Assembly (NCBI GenBank): GCA_937871285.1
Contig: CALMQS010000112.1
Coordinates: 1 to 41,016 of the forward strand
DNA length: 41,016 nt
DNA from: an uncultured Sphingobacteriales bacterium
GTDB lineage: Bacteria; Bacteroidota; Bacteroidia; Chitinophagales; Chitinophagaceae
Direction: 5' to 3'
Below, in pieces: positions 23,528-32,831 of the stretch (positions within the stretch are counted from its first letter, which is position 1; every line of letters starts with the position of its first letter). The translations under genes were made by a program, and so were the position numbers. The notes beneath the pieces were generated by a model. That model was not told where the DNA came from. It saw only the letters and a program-made list of their open reading frames with translations, and did no database searches.

Positions 23528-24643
23528 TTATACTTTCAAAAACACTTTCTTCTTATACAAAAAATACAGGAAGGCCCATTTTACAGCGATAAAGCAAAAC
23601 ACAAAAACAACCGGGCCGTAAGGATTTCCGGCCAGTTGGGTAAGCCATTCAAAAAGAGCGTTCGTGGTATATTTCCAGTCAATAAAATGGCCCGACATGT
23701 AAATTAAAATGGAATTCATACCGATGACCACAAAAAAGAAGGCCCACTTTTTATATCCCTTTACATCTATAATATAATAGAAAACAGCCAGCAGCAGCAT
23801 GCTTATGCCGCCCACCAGGATTGCGAAGGAACTTGACCACAAATTTTTGTTGAAAGGAAAAACAATGTTCCATAGGAGGGCAACTGCAATAAGCGCAGCG
23901 CCGGCGGCGATCAAACGTACTACTTTTACATCAGGTGAAAGTTTGCTGTTTTTCAGAAAGCCTCCTGTTAATATACCTAACAGTCCGGTAGCAATAGCGG
24001 GGATGGTAGAAAATAACCCTTCAGGATCATGCATATTATTTACATACAACTTACCCGGAAGGAATAAACGATCAAAATAGGAGGCAAAATTACCTTCAAG
24101 AGTAAGGTTGCCTGCAGGAAATCCAGGGGCAGCGGTGCACAACAAGACGAACCAATATCCCAATAACAAACTCCCTGTCCATATTATCCGGCTTCTTTGG
24201 CTTTTGGTATACAAATAAATAATATTAGCAAACATATATGCTAATCCAATTCGCCCCAGCACACTGCCAAACCTCATTTCTGAAATGGGTTGTATGCGCA
24301 GGTCATTATTATAAATGATGCCCAGCACAACCAATATCAGTCCCCGCTTAACTACGCGCCATAGTAATTTTTGGCGGGGCGTGCCTTTTTCTAACTGCCG
24401 GCCAACGGAATAGGGAGTGGCAACGCCGGCAATAAAGAGGAACAGGGGAAATATCAGGTCGTAACACCGGAAGCCATTCCAGTCCGGATGTGAAAACTGG
24501 TGCGACAAACCGTTCCAGAACGGTGAGTCTGTTGCTTTGGAAAGCGCGTGAAAGATGCGTTCGCCTCCCATGATCCAGAACATATCAAAGCCTCTAAGGG
24601 CATCTAAGGAATACAGGCGCTGTGAGCCTAAGGTTTGAGACAT
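23528..24643 (-). CDS. DUF5009 / heparan-alpha-glucosaminide acetyltransferase-like membrane protein
   Basis: A 371-residue polytopic inner membrane protein with about ten hydrophobic segments. The opening SLDALRGFDMFWIMGG and later DLIFPLFLFIAGVATPYS are typical of DUF5009 proteins related to NagX and the HGSNAT acetyltransferases. These are thought to move an acetyl group across the membrane onto amino sugars; activity is proven for only a few members. In sugar utilisation loci such genes occur often. The ATG at 24643 is chosen, as the longer frame adds 17 non-conserved residues. It is divergent from susC; the 185-base gap between them holds an AT palindrome but no obvious promoter for this gene. 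Confidence 0.85.
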   Translation of the reverse strand: MSQTLGSQRLYSLDALRGFDMFWIMGGERIFHALSKATDSPFWNGLSHQFSHPDWNGFRCYDLIFPLFLFIAGVATPYSVGRQLEKGTPRQKLLWRVVKRGLILVVLGIIYNNDLRIQPISEMRFGSVLGRIGLAYMFANIIYLYTKSQRSRIIWTGSLLLGYWFVLLCTAAPGFPAGNLTLEGNFASYFDRLFLPGKLYVNNMHDPEGLFSTIPAIATGLLGILTGGFLKNSKLSPDVKVVRLIAAGAALIAVALLWNIVFPFNKNLWSSSFAILVGGISMLLLAVFYYIIDVKGYKKWAFFFVVIGMNSILIYMSGHFIDWKYTTNALFEWLTQLAGNPYGPVVFVFCFIAVKWAFLYFLYKKKVFLKV

Positions 24644-24768
24644 ACGAAGAGCATTATATAAGATGGGTTGAAAAAAACCACCGAATATAAGCATTATTGG
24701 GTTTCAGGGTTTGACGGCAAGAAAGTTTTCTTTATAAAAAAAAAAGGTTAATATTGTATACTCGGTTT

Positions 24769-24784
24769 TGTGTATATATACACA
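24769..24784. promoter_or_regulatory. 16-bp perfect palindrome upstream of susC
   Basis: TGTGTATATATACACA is a perfect palindrome whose end lies 44 bases before the susC ATG (24829) and 125 bases from the divergent DUF5009 start. It could be an operator shared by the two directions. Its alternating TA core also makes a chance origin possible, and no regulator gene is nearby. Confidence 0.3.
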
Positions 24785-24828
24785 TTGTAGAGAAAACTTA
24801 TATACTTATAAACTCTAATTTGTTCATT

Positions 24829-27801
24829 ATGTTGCCAAAACGTTTGCTGCAATGTATTGCCCTGTCAATATTTTTGCTATGCTTCTCTCTCTCCACCGCG
24901 TTAGCTCAAAACAAAACCATTACCGGTAAAGTAACCGATAGTAAAGACAGTTCTCCTTTAGTAGGGGCAACTATTCAGGTTAAAGGCTCCCGCTCAGGCA
25001 CTACTACCGATACGAAAGGCGATTTTACTATTGCGGTTCCTGCTGCTGCCAAAATATTAGCGGTATCGGCTGTTGGTTATGAAAGCCAGGATGTGCCTAT
25101 TGACTCCGATAATCTTACTATTTTGCTTGTTGCTTCTACTTCCAGCTTAGATGAAGTGGTAGTAGTGGGTTATGGTACTGCCCGTAAAAAAGATCTTACC
25201 GGCGCCGTTGCTTCGGTACAGGAAAAGGATTTTAACAGAGGGGTTATCACAGCCCCCGACCAGCTTATACAAGGTAAGGCTGCAGGCGTGTTGGTAATTA
25301 ATAATACAGGTCAGCCGGGTGGTTCTACCACCATAAGGGTACGGGGCAGCTCTTCCATCAGATCAGGTAACCAGCCATTATTTGTTATTGATGGTGTGCC
25401 GCTTTCCGGCGGTTCATCCCGGCCCGGCACAGGCGGTGGCGGTGATTACGGAAGCGATGGAGGTAACCCTTTAAACTTCATTAATCCTAATGATATTGCC
25501 GGAATGGAAATATTAAAGGATGCTTCTGCCACTGCGATTTATGGTTCAAGGGGAGCTAACGGCGTTATTATCATTACTACCAAACGTGGCAAAAGCGGAG
25601 CGCCCCAATTGGATGCCAGCGCCTCTGTAGGAGTATCAAACGTTCTGAAGAAGCTTGAAGTGCTGAACGCTGATGAATACAGAAAGGTTTTACAGGATTA
25701 CAATATAGCCAGTGGGGATTACGGCGCAAATGAGGATGCCTGGGATGCTATAACCAGAACAGCCATTACGCAAAACTATAATACAGCAATAAGCGGTGGA
25801 ACGGAAAACGGCAGGTACCGTGTTTCTGCGGGTTATCTTAACCAGGAAGGTGTAATTGAAACATCTCAGTTAAAGAAGATCACTGCCAATTTAACCAGCA
25901 GCTTTAAATTCCTGGAAAGCAAGAAGCTCGGTTTGGACGTTAATGTGCTTGTTACCCAAACCAACGAAAATATTGCACCGATATCTGCTTTTGTAGGATT
26001 TACCGGTAACGTTATATCACAGGCTTTGCAATGGAACCCTACCTTAAAAGTGAGGCAGAGTGCCGATTCAATAACTACCCTTCAGGGAACAACCATTAAC
26101 CCATTATCATCTCTTGCTTATTATAAAGACAGGGCGGTAATAAATACAATTATTGCAAGTATTTCTCCGTCATATAAAATAACCGATGACCTGGAATATA
26201 AATTCTTATACAGTGTTAACCGCCAAACCGGTGTTAGAAAAGGAATGATTGATCGTCGCTTAAACCTTGATGGAGTGCTTGATCACGGTGTTGCCTTTAT
26301 TGGTAATGATGAGCAAACCAACCAGCAGATCACCAATACCTTAAGCTATAATAAAGAAGTTGCTTCAGGATTCAATGTGAATGCTGTTGCAGGACATGAA
26401 TGGCTGATTTTTGACAACCGTGGTAATGGTATGTCCGGCAAAGATTTTCAAAATATAGGGCTCAATTATTACAACTATATACAACAGGGGATCACTTCAA
26501 ACAGAGAGATAGGCTCTTACGCTTCACCCACCACAGAATTACAATCTTACTTTGCCAGGGCTATCCTGAATTTCCAGGATAAATACCTTATCACGGGTAC
26601 ATTCCGTGCGGATGGCTCTACCCGTTTTGGTGAAAATAAAAAATACGGTTATTTCCCCTCTCTGGGAGCTGCATGGAATATCAGCAATGAATCTTTCATG
26701 GACGGGAACAATATTTTCAGCAATCTTAAACTGCGTTTTGGCTGGGGTAAAACAGGTAACCAGGAATTTGTATCCGGCGCATCATTAGCGCGTTTCTCAA
26801 TAGGAGGTAACAATGGTGGATATTCTCAAACCAATTTTGCCAATCCTGACCTGAGATGGGAAACATCAGCTACTACCAATGCGGGTATTGATTTTGAAGT
26901 ATTGGATGGCAGGCTATACGGTTCCGTAGATTATTTCTATAAAAAAACCACAGATGTTTTGTTTGAAAGAACATTGGCTCAGCCTGCACCAAATGGTAAA
27001 ATATGGGTGAATCTTGATGGATATGTATTAAATAAAGGTTGGGAAATTACTTTAACAGGTGCGTTGATGAGAAATGAGAATATCAACTGGAATATTACAG
27101 GTAACGCGTCATTCCTGAAAAACACCGTGAAAGGCCTCTCGGGATTTTACCAGACAGGAGCATTAAGAGGACAGGGTTTCTCCGATGTATATGGTCAAAG
27201 AGTTGTTAGCGATCAACCATTGAATGTATGGTATCTTGGTGTTTTTGAAGGTATTGACAAAGCAACAGGGCAAAGTATCTATAAGGAGGGTGATCCTTCT
27301 GCATATAAATACTACGTTGGCAGCCCTAATCCTACAATGCTTCTGGGCTTATCAACTGATTTCTCTTACAGGAAATTTACGGCAACCATTAATATGAACG
27401 GAACGTTTGGCCACTATTTATTTAACAATACCGCAGCTACAGTATTAGGAATTGGCAATCTTGGAGGTGGCAGAAATGTTGCCAAGTCAATATTTGATAC
27501 GGATGCAAAAGAAGCTACATCAAATGCTCCGGCTCCTTCTACCCGCTATCTTGAAAAAGGGAACTACATGAAAATGGCTAATGCAACCCTAAGCTACAGG
27601 ATAGGGAATATCGGGAATGCTTTTAAAAATGTAAACATCTCACTTACCGGCCAAAATCTTTTTGTAATAACAAAATACAGCGGGTTTGATCCGGAAGTAA
27701 GCACAGATGGCTCTGTTGACGGGATACCGTCAATAGGAATAGATTATATTCCTTATCCTTCAGCAAGAACGGTTATACTGGGGGTTAATTTTTCACTATA
27801 G
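24829..27801 (+). CDS. SusC/RagA family TonB-linked outer membrane transporter
   Basis: A 990-residue SusC-type transporter. A signal peptide (about 1-27, ending TALAQ) is followed by a carboxypeptidase-regulatory-like domain (about 29-110, with ITGKVTDSKDSSPLVGATI), the SusC signature DEVVVVGYGTARKKDLTGAV, a plug domain (about 115-245, containing FVIDGVPL and AIYGSRGANGVIIITTK), and a long barrel ending in VILGVNFSL. It takes up oligosaccharides or other large ligands with the SusD lid, powered by TonB. There is no N-terminal STN domain, so it should not signal through an anti-sigma factor. The ATG at 24829 is chosen because the upstream frame adds residues before the signal peptide. It is cotranscribed with susD. 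Confidence 0.95.
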   Translation: MLPKRLLQCIALSIFLLCFSLSTALAQNKTITGKVTDSKDSSPLVGATIQVKGSRSGTTTDTKGDFTIAVPAAAKILAVSAVGYESQDVPIDSDNLTILLVASTSSLDEVVVVGYGTARKKDLTGAVASVQEKDFNRGVITAPDQLIQGKAAGVLVINNTGQPGGSTTIRVRGSSSIRSGNQPLFVIDGVPLSGGSSRPGTGGGGDYGSDGGNPLNFINPNDIAGMEILKDASATAIYGSRGANGVIIITTKRGKSGAPQLDASASVGVSNVLKKLEVLNADEYRKVLQDYNIASGDYGANEDAWDAITRTAITQNYNTAISGGTENGRYRVSAGYLNQEGVIETSQLKKITANLTSSFKFLESKKLGLDVNVLVTQTNENIAPISAFVGFTGNVISQALQWNPTLKVRQSADSITTLQGTTINPLSSLAYYKDRAVINTIIASISPSYKITDDLEYKFLYSVNRQTGVRKGMIDRRLNLDGVLDHGVAFIGNDEQTNQQITNTLSYNKEVASGFNVNAVAGHEWLIFDNRGNGMSGKDFQNIGLNYYNYIQQGITSNREIGSYASPTTELQSYFARAILNFQDKYLITGTFRADGSTRFGENKKYGYFPSLGAAWNISNESFMDGNNIFSNLKLRFGWGKTGNQEFVSGASLARFSIGGNNGGYSQTNFANPDLRWETSATTNAGIDFEVLDGRLYGSVDYFYKKTTDVLFERTLAQPAPNGKIWVNLDGYVLNKGWEITLTGALMRNENINWNITGNASFLKNTVKGLSGFYQTGALRGQGFSDVYGQRVVSDQPLNVWYLGVFEGIDKATGQSIYKEGDPSAYKYYVGSPNPTMLLGLSTDFSYRKFTATINMNGTFGHYLFNNTAATVLGIGNLGGGRNVAKSIFDTDAKEATSNAPAPSTRYLEKGNYMKMANATLSYRIGNIGNAFKNVNISLTGQNLFVITKYSGFDPEVSTDGSVDGIPSIGIDYIPYPSARTVILGVNFSL

Positions 27802-27835
27802 CATGCCATTAAACAAAATGAATAAACTTAGTTAT

Positions 27836-29365
27836 ATGAAATATATGAACAAAATATTGTTTGTTCTTCTGATGGTGGTTTCTTTTTCCTGCACCAAGTT
27901 AGAAGAATCTTTCAATAGTGAAATAAGTCAGAATGATTTAAGCAGCGTTACTGCTGAAGGCTTATTAACTTCAACCTATAATTCCTTTGCTACATACCAG
28001 GATGGTAATTTCTGGCATCTTCAGGAGCATACATCCGATGAAGCGATTGCTCCAACCAGAGGACCGGACTGGGATGATAACGGGCAATGGCGCGCTTTAC
28101 ATGCACACACATGGAATGCAGATCACGGGCAAATTAACGGTGCTTTCAGCGACCTCCTGTCTGCTCAGTTTAATGCATCCAATGTACTGCAATTCAACCC
28201 CAGTACACAGCAGGCTGCTGAAGCAAGGTTTTTAAGAGCCCTGACTATGTTTTCTGTAGTAGACGGATGGAACCAGGTTCCCTTCAGGGAAGATCTTTCC
28301 GATTACAGGTTTGATCCTGTTACACTCAAAGGAACCGAAGCCACGGATTTTATTATCAGTGAGCTTAATGCGATCATGAATGATTTGCCTGATAATGTTC
28401 CGGCTTATATAGCAAGTAAAAATGCTGCAAAAGTCTTATTGATGAAGACCTATCTTAACAGGGGTGTTTTCAAAGATGATCGTACTAATCCCACTTTTGA
28501 TCCGGCAGATATGAACCAGGTAATAACACTTGCTGATGAGATTATTGGTAGCGGTAAATATGCGTTGAGCGATGCGGGCAAGTACTTCGATAATTTTGCT
28601 CCAACCAATAATGATATATCTAAAGAAAATATATTCACTTTTTTTAATGAAAACGGTATACGCGGGTCTGACATACGGAATGCCTGGTACCAGATTGCAC
28701 ACTATAATATGGACCCGGGAGGATGGAATGGCTTTGCTACATTATCTGATTTTTATGATAAGTTTGAAGCCTCTGACGAAAGAAGAGGTATAAACTATGT
28801 TTATCCGGGAACCCTTCCTAATCCCGGTAACAGGCAGAATGTTGGTCTTTTAGCCGGGCAACAATACAATCTTACTACAGATGCACCATTGAAAGACAGA
28901 CAGGGGGTTAACCTTGCTTTTACAAGAGAAGTTAGCCTGCGTGAAACAGGAAGCAATCTTGAAATGACTGGTATAAGAGCAATAAAATACCCGTATGATT
29001 ATGCAACATCAGGCGACCAGAAAAATAACGATTGGGCCTATTTCAGGTATGCCGATGTATTATTAATGAAAGCAGAAGCGTTGTTAAGAACAGACAAGGC
29101 GGGAGACGGCCTTATAATTGTAAATTCATTAAGAGCAAAGCGTGGCGCAACCGCACTTGCTTCGTTAACCGAAGTGAACCTGCTTGATGAAAGAGGCCGT
29201 GAATTTTATTGGGAAGGCTGGAGACGCCAGGATCTGGTTCGCTTTGGAAAATACAATGATGCCTGGCAGGAAAAAACAGCGGATGATCCTAAAAATTTGC
29301 TGTTCCCTATTCCGGCTAATCAGTTAGCGGTTAATCCTAATCTTATTCAGAACCCGGGATATTAG
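27836..29365 (+). CDS. SusD/RagB family outer membrane lipoprotein
   Basis: A SusD-type surface lipoprotein of about 509 residues that forms the lid of the SusC transporter and binds ligand. The lipobox is VVSFSC, with the acylated cysteine followed by TKLEES. The SusD C-terminal signature is seen in DERGREFYWEGWRRQDLVRF and FPIPANQLAVNPNLIQNPGY. Four in-frame ATG codons are close together (27803, 27818, 27836 and 27845). The third gives an 18-residue signal peptide of normal length, and the first would leave only one base after the susC stop, so the exact start is uncertain. A strong terminator follows at 29389. The ligand cannot be told from the sequence. Confidence 0.93.
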   Translation: MKYMNKILFVLLMVVSFSCTKLEESFNSEISQNDLSSVTAEGLLTSTYNSFATYQDGNFWHLQEHTSDEAIAPTRGPDWDDNGQWRALHAHTWNADHGQINGAFSDLLSAQFNASNVLQFNPSTQQAAEARFLRALTMFSVVDGWNQVPFREDLSDYRFDPVTLKGTEATDFIISELNAIMNDLPDNVPAYIASKNAAKVLLMKTYLNRGVFKDDRTNPTFDPADMNQVITLADEIIGSGKYALSDAGKYFDNFAPTNNDISKENIFTFFNENGIRGSDIRNAWYQIAHYNMDPGGWNGFATLSDFYDKFEASDERRGINYVYPGTLPNPGNRQNVGLLAGQQYNLTTDAPLKDRQGVNLAFTREVSLRETGSNLEMTGIRAIKYPYDYATSGDQKNNDWAYFRYADVLLMKAEALLRTDKAGDGLIIVNSLRAKRGATALASLTEVNLLDERGREFYWEGWRRQDLVRFGKYNDAWQEKTADDPKNLLFPIPANQLAVNPNLIQNPGY

Positions 29366-29388
29366 TTTTTTCTGAATTATAATAATGC

Positions 29389-29416
29389 AAAGGCTGCCTT
29401 TAAAGCAGCCTTTCTT
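29389..29416 (+). terminator. Rho-independent terminator after susD
   Basis: AAAGGCTGC (29389-29397) pairs perfectly with GCAGCCTTT (29405-29413) around a 7-base loop, followed by a short T-rich tail. It separates the susCD operon from the large lipoprotein gene at 29484, which must therefore have its own promoter or depend on read-through. Confidence 0.82.
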
Positions 29417-29483
29417 AGTGTATCATCATACAGCTTATTTTTGACGAAAGTTTTTCATTACCTGTATAAACTGAAGCCCTTTA

Positions 29484-32400
29484 ATGCAACCATGTTTTCT
29501 TTATAAATTATCCATATTCTTTTTTATGCTATGCTCTTTTTTTTCCTGCAAGGAAGAGGATAAAAAGAATAATGCTCAATCCCTATTATTTACAGCCATG
29601 GAGCAAACCGGTATTAATTTTTCAAACAATATCCATAATACCAAAGACTTCAATATTTTCAGTTATCGCAATTTTTACAATGGAGGAGGGGTGGCTATTG
29701 GGGATATCAATAATGATGGACTCGCCGATGTTTTTTTTACAGCCAATATGGGGAGTAATAAATTATACCTTAACAAAGGCAATTGGAGCTTTGAAGATGT
29801 TTCTGATAAGGCAGGGATAGAGGCAGAGCAGGATTGGAGCACCGGAGTTGTGCTGGTAGATATCAATAACGACGGCTGGCTTGATATTTTTCTTTGTAAC
29901 GCGGGTTATATTGATGGCCGTCTGCCAGAGTGTAAATTGTTTATCAACAATCATGATTTAACATTTAAAGAATCCGCGGCTGAGTATGGGCTTACTAACC
30001 GCGGCGGATACACAACACATGCTGCTTTTTTTGATTATGATATGGACGGTGATCTGGATTGTTTTATTATCAATAACAGCTTTATTCCTGTTAACACTTT
30101 AAATTATGCCAATAAAAGGAATTTACGTGCAGCCGATTGGCCCGTTGCCGACTTTTTGAAAGGCGGGGGAGATCGCTTGTTGAGAAACGACAATGGAAAA
30201 TTTACTGATGTTAGCAAAGAAGCAGGAATTTACGGCAGCCTGATCAGCTTTGGATTAGGCGCAACGGTAGGCGACATAAATGGAGATTATTATCCTGACA
30301 TATATGTTTCGAATGATTTTTTCGAGCGGGATTACCTGTATATAAACCAAAGGGACGGCACATATAAAGATGAATTGCAAAACTGGATGCAACACACCAG
30401 CCTTGCCTCAATGGGCGCTGATCTCGGTGATATTAACAATGATGGGCTGCCGGATATTTTTACTACCGACATGCTGCCCTACGAGGATAAGCGCATTAAA
30501 ACTACTACCTCATTCGAAAATTACGATGTATATCAGTTAAAAGAAAAATCCGGCTTTTATCATCAGTTCACGCAGAATACTTTGCAGCTTAATAGCGGGG
30601 CAGGAAAATTTCATGAAATTGCCTACTATAGTGGTGTTGCCGCTTCAGACTGGAGCTGGGGTGGTTTGATTTTTGATGCAGACAATGACGGCTGGAATGA
30701 TATTTTTGTATGTAATGGTATTTATCACGATGTGACCAATCTTGATTTCATGAATTTTTTTGCCAATGATATGATTCAGAAAATGGTACTTACCGGCAAG
30801 AAAGAAGAAATTGAAAGTATTATTAATAAAATGCCTTCTGTGCCCATATCGAATAAGGCCTTCAAAAATAATGGCAACCTCACTTTTAAAGATGCAGGTA
30901 CCGAATGGGGCTTAGATCGGCCTTCCTTCTCCAACGGTTCCGCCTACGGCGATCTGGATAATGATGGTGATCTTGACCTCGTCACGAATAATGTAAACGG
31001 ACCTGCTTTTGTATATCGCAATAATGCAAGAGCGCAAAAAGCTAATCACTATATTGCCATTACACTTAAACAAGCTGACAAGAATATCTTTGCTATCGGC
31101 AGTTCCATTAAAGTCTTTTCAGGAGATACGATATATACCCGTGAGGTTATACCAACCAGAGGCTTTCAATCTTCTGTTGATTATAAAAATATTATTGGGT
31201 TGGGCAACAATAAACCTGATTCAATGATGATCATATGGCCGGACCGGTCTTATTCCATGCAGTACAATCCGGCGGTTGATACCACTTATATAATCACTAA
31301 GCCCCTCCATACCGAAAAAGGATTGCCCCATAACAGCACTACAGCTACTTTTTTGCAACCCATTGCATCTTCTTTTGATAAACACGCGGAAGATAATTAT
31401 GTGGATTTTTATCATGAGCGCAATATCCCTGTTCTGTTGTCGCGCGAAGGACCAAAAGCTGATACCGCGGATGTAAATAATGATGGACTGACAGACCTGT
31501 ATGTGGGAGGTGCTGCCAACCAGCCCGGTCAGCTATATATGCAGCAACCCGATGGCAGCTTTATAAAAAAAGCGGAGCCGCTTTTTGATCGCTTTGCCAT
31601 GTTTGAAGATACCGGCGTATTGTTCTTTGACTGTGATAACGATGGAGACCAGGATCTTTTTGTTGGTGCGGGCGGTAACAATCGCCAGCAGGGGATGCCT
31701 GAGCTGCAACACCGGTTATATATCAATGATGGAAAGGGGAATTTTAGTATTGGTAACAGGCGTTTGCCATCTAATGCTATGAATATTTCCGTAGTTGTAG
31801 CAAACGATTTTGATAATGATGGAGACCCCGATCTTTTTATAGGAAGCAGAAGCGTACCGTTTGCATACGGTATATCGCCGCAAAGTTATTTATTGGAAAA
31901 TGACGGGAAGGGCAACTTTACAGATGTTACAGCATCAAAAGCTCCCGGCCTGCTGCATATTGGCATGGTTACAGGAGCCATATGGGCCGATATTGACGGA
32001 AATGAAAAAAAGGAGCTTGTTATTTGCGGTGAATGGATGAGCCCCAAGATTTTTACATTTGCAGATAATCAGTTCAGGGAAACAACAACCAATCTTTCGG
32101 AATTGTTTGGGTGGTGGCAGTCCGTTGCCGTGGCGGATGTTAATAATGACGGAAAGCAGGATTTGATACTCGCAAATATCGGAGAGAACTTCTACCTCCG
32201 GCCTTCTGCCGAACAACCGGTAAAATTATGGCTGAACGATTTTGATCACAATGGCAGTATAGATAAAATATTAACTTACAGCATAGGAGGCAGGGATATG
32301 CCCGTATTTGTAAAGAATGATATGCAGGATCAGCTTCCCGTTATCAGGAAACAGAACCTGAAACATGAAGAATATGCTACAAAATCTATACAGGAATTAT

Positions 32401-32831
32401 TTCCTGAAGACTTACTCCAATCGTCTGCCGTTAAACAATTCAATTTCCCTTTTTCCTGCGTAGCCATCAACCAGGGCAATAATACATTTATAATACAGCA
32501 TCTCCCGCAAATGGTGCAGCTTTCCTGTATTAATACGATATGCGTTACAGATATAGATAACAACGGATCGCCCGACCTTGTACTGGGAGGCAATAAATTC
32601 GGCTTCCTGCCGCAGTTTGGCCGGCAGGATGCGGGCTATGGACATGTTTTACTTAACGACAATGGCGTGTTTAAATGGGTAAGTCCGGCAACATCGGGAT
32701 TATTGGTTGAAGGCGAAATAAAAGACATACTTTCTTTTAATAAGGGAAAAAGCAAGCGCTTTTTATTTTTCAGAAATAATGACTACCCGGCAGAATATGA
32801 AATGAAAAATGCGGCAACGGGTATCAGATAA
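29484..32831 (+). CDS. CRTAC1-like lipoprotein 1: 7 VCBS/FG-GAP motifs, ASPIC/UnbV, 7 more motifs
   Basis: A 1115-residue lipoprotein of the CRTAC1-like type. The signal peptide ends in the lipobox SFFSC; the residues after the cysteine, KEED, resemble the K-(D/E)2 surface export signal known from Capnocytophaga, so the protein is probably on the cell surface. Seven calcium-binding loops of the form DxNxDGxxD lie before residue 500 (for example DINNDGLADVFF and DLDNDGDLDLVT). An ASPIC/UnbV domain follows (about 519-595, with AIGSSIKV and IIWPDRSYS), then seven more loops (first DVNNDGLTDLYV, last DIDNNGSPDLVL), of which the fourth, DIDGNEKKELVI, is degenerate. This predicts two seven-bladed propellers. 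Its function is unknown; it lies directly after susCD. It overlaps the convergent gene at 32824 by eight bases. Confidence 0.9.
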   Translation: MQPCFLYKLSIFFFMLCSFFSCKEEDKKNNAQSLLFTAMEQTGINFSNNIHNTKDFNIFSYRNFYNGGGVAIGDINNDGLADVFFTANMGSNKLYLNKGNWSFEDVSDKAGIEAEQDWSTGVVLVDINNDGWLDIFLCNAGYIDGRLPECKLFINNHDLTFKESAAEYGLTNRGGYTTHAAFFDYDMDGDLDCFIINNSFIPVNTLNYANKRNLRAADWPVADFLKGGGDRLLRNDNGKFTDVSKEAGIYGSLISFGLGATVGDINGDYYPDIYVSNDFFERDYLYINQRDGTYKDELQNWMQHTSLASMGADLGDINNDGLPDIFTTDMLPYEDKRIKTTTSFENYDVYQLKEKSGFYHQFTQNTLQLNSGAGKFHEIAYYSGVAASDWSWGGLIFDADNDGWNDIFVCNGIYHDVTNLDFMNFFANDMIQKMVLTGKKEEIESIINKMPSVPISNKAFKNNGNLTFKDAGTEWGLDRPSFSNGSAYGDLDNDGDLDLVTNNVNGPAFVYRNNARAQKANHYIAITLKQADKNIFAIGSSIKVFSGDTIYTREVIPTRGFQSSVDYKNIIGLGNNKPDSMMIIWPDRSYSMQYNPAVDTTYIITKPLHTEKGLPHNSTTATFLQPIASSFDKHAEDNYVDFYHERNIPVLLSREGPKADTADVNNDGLTDLYVGGAANQPGQLYMQQPDGSFIKKAEPLFDRFAMFEDTGVLFFDCDNDGDQDLFVGAGGNNRQQGMPELQHRLYINDGKGNFSIGNRRLPSNAMNISVVVANDFDNDGDPDLFIGSRSVPFAYGISPQSYLLENDGKGNFTDVTASKAPGLLHIGMVTGAIWADIDGNEKKELVICGEWMSPKIFTFADNQFRETTTNLSELFGWWQSVAVADVNNDGKQDLILANIGENFYLRPSAEQPVKLWLNDFDHNGSIDKILTYSIGGRDMPVFVKNDMQDQLPVIRKQNLKHEEYATKSIQELFPEDLLQSSAVKQFNFPFSCVAINQGNNTFIIQHLPQMVQLSCINTICVTDIDNNGSPDLVLGGNKFGFLPQFGRQDAGYGHVLLNDNGVFKWVSPATSGLLVEGEIKDILSFNKGKSKRFLFFRNNDYPAEYEMKNAATGIR

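Noticed and set aside
29572..29820. Overlapping frames within the CRTAC1-like genes on both strands
   Set aside because: They are shadows produced by the repetitive codon pattern of the aspartate-rich loops and have no family resemblance or start context.
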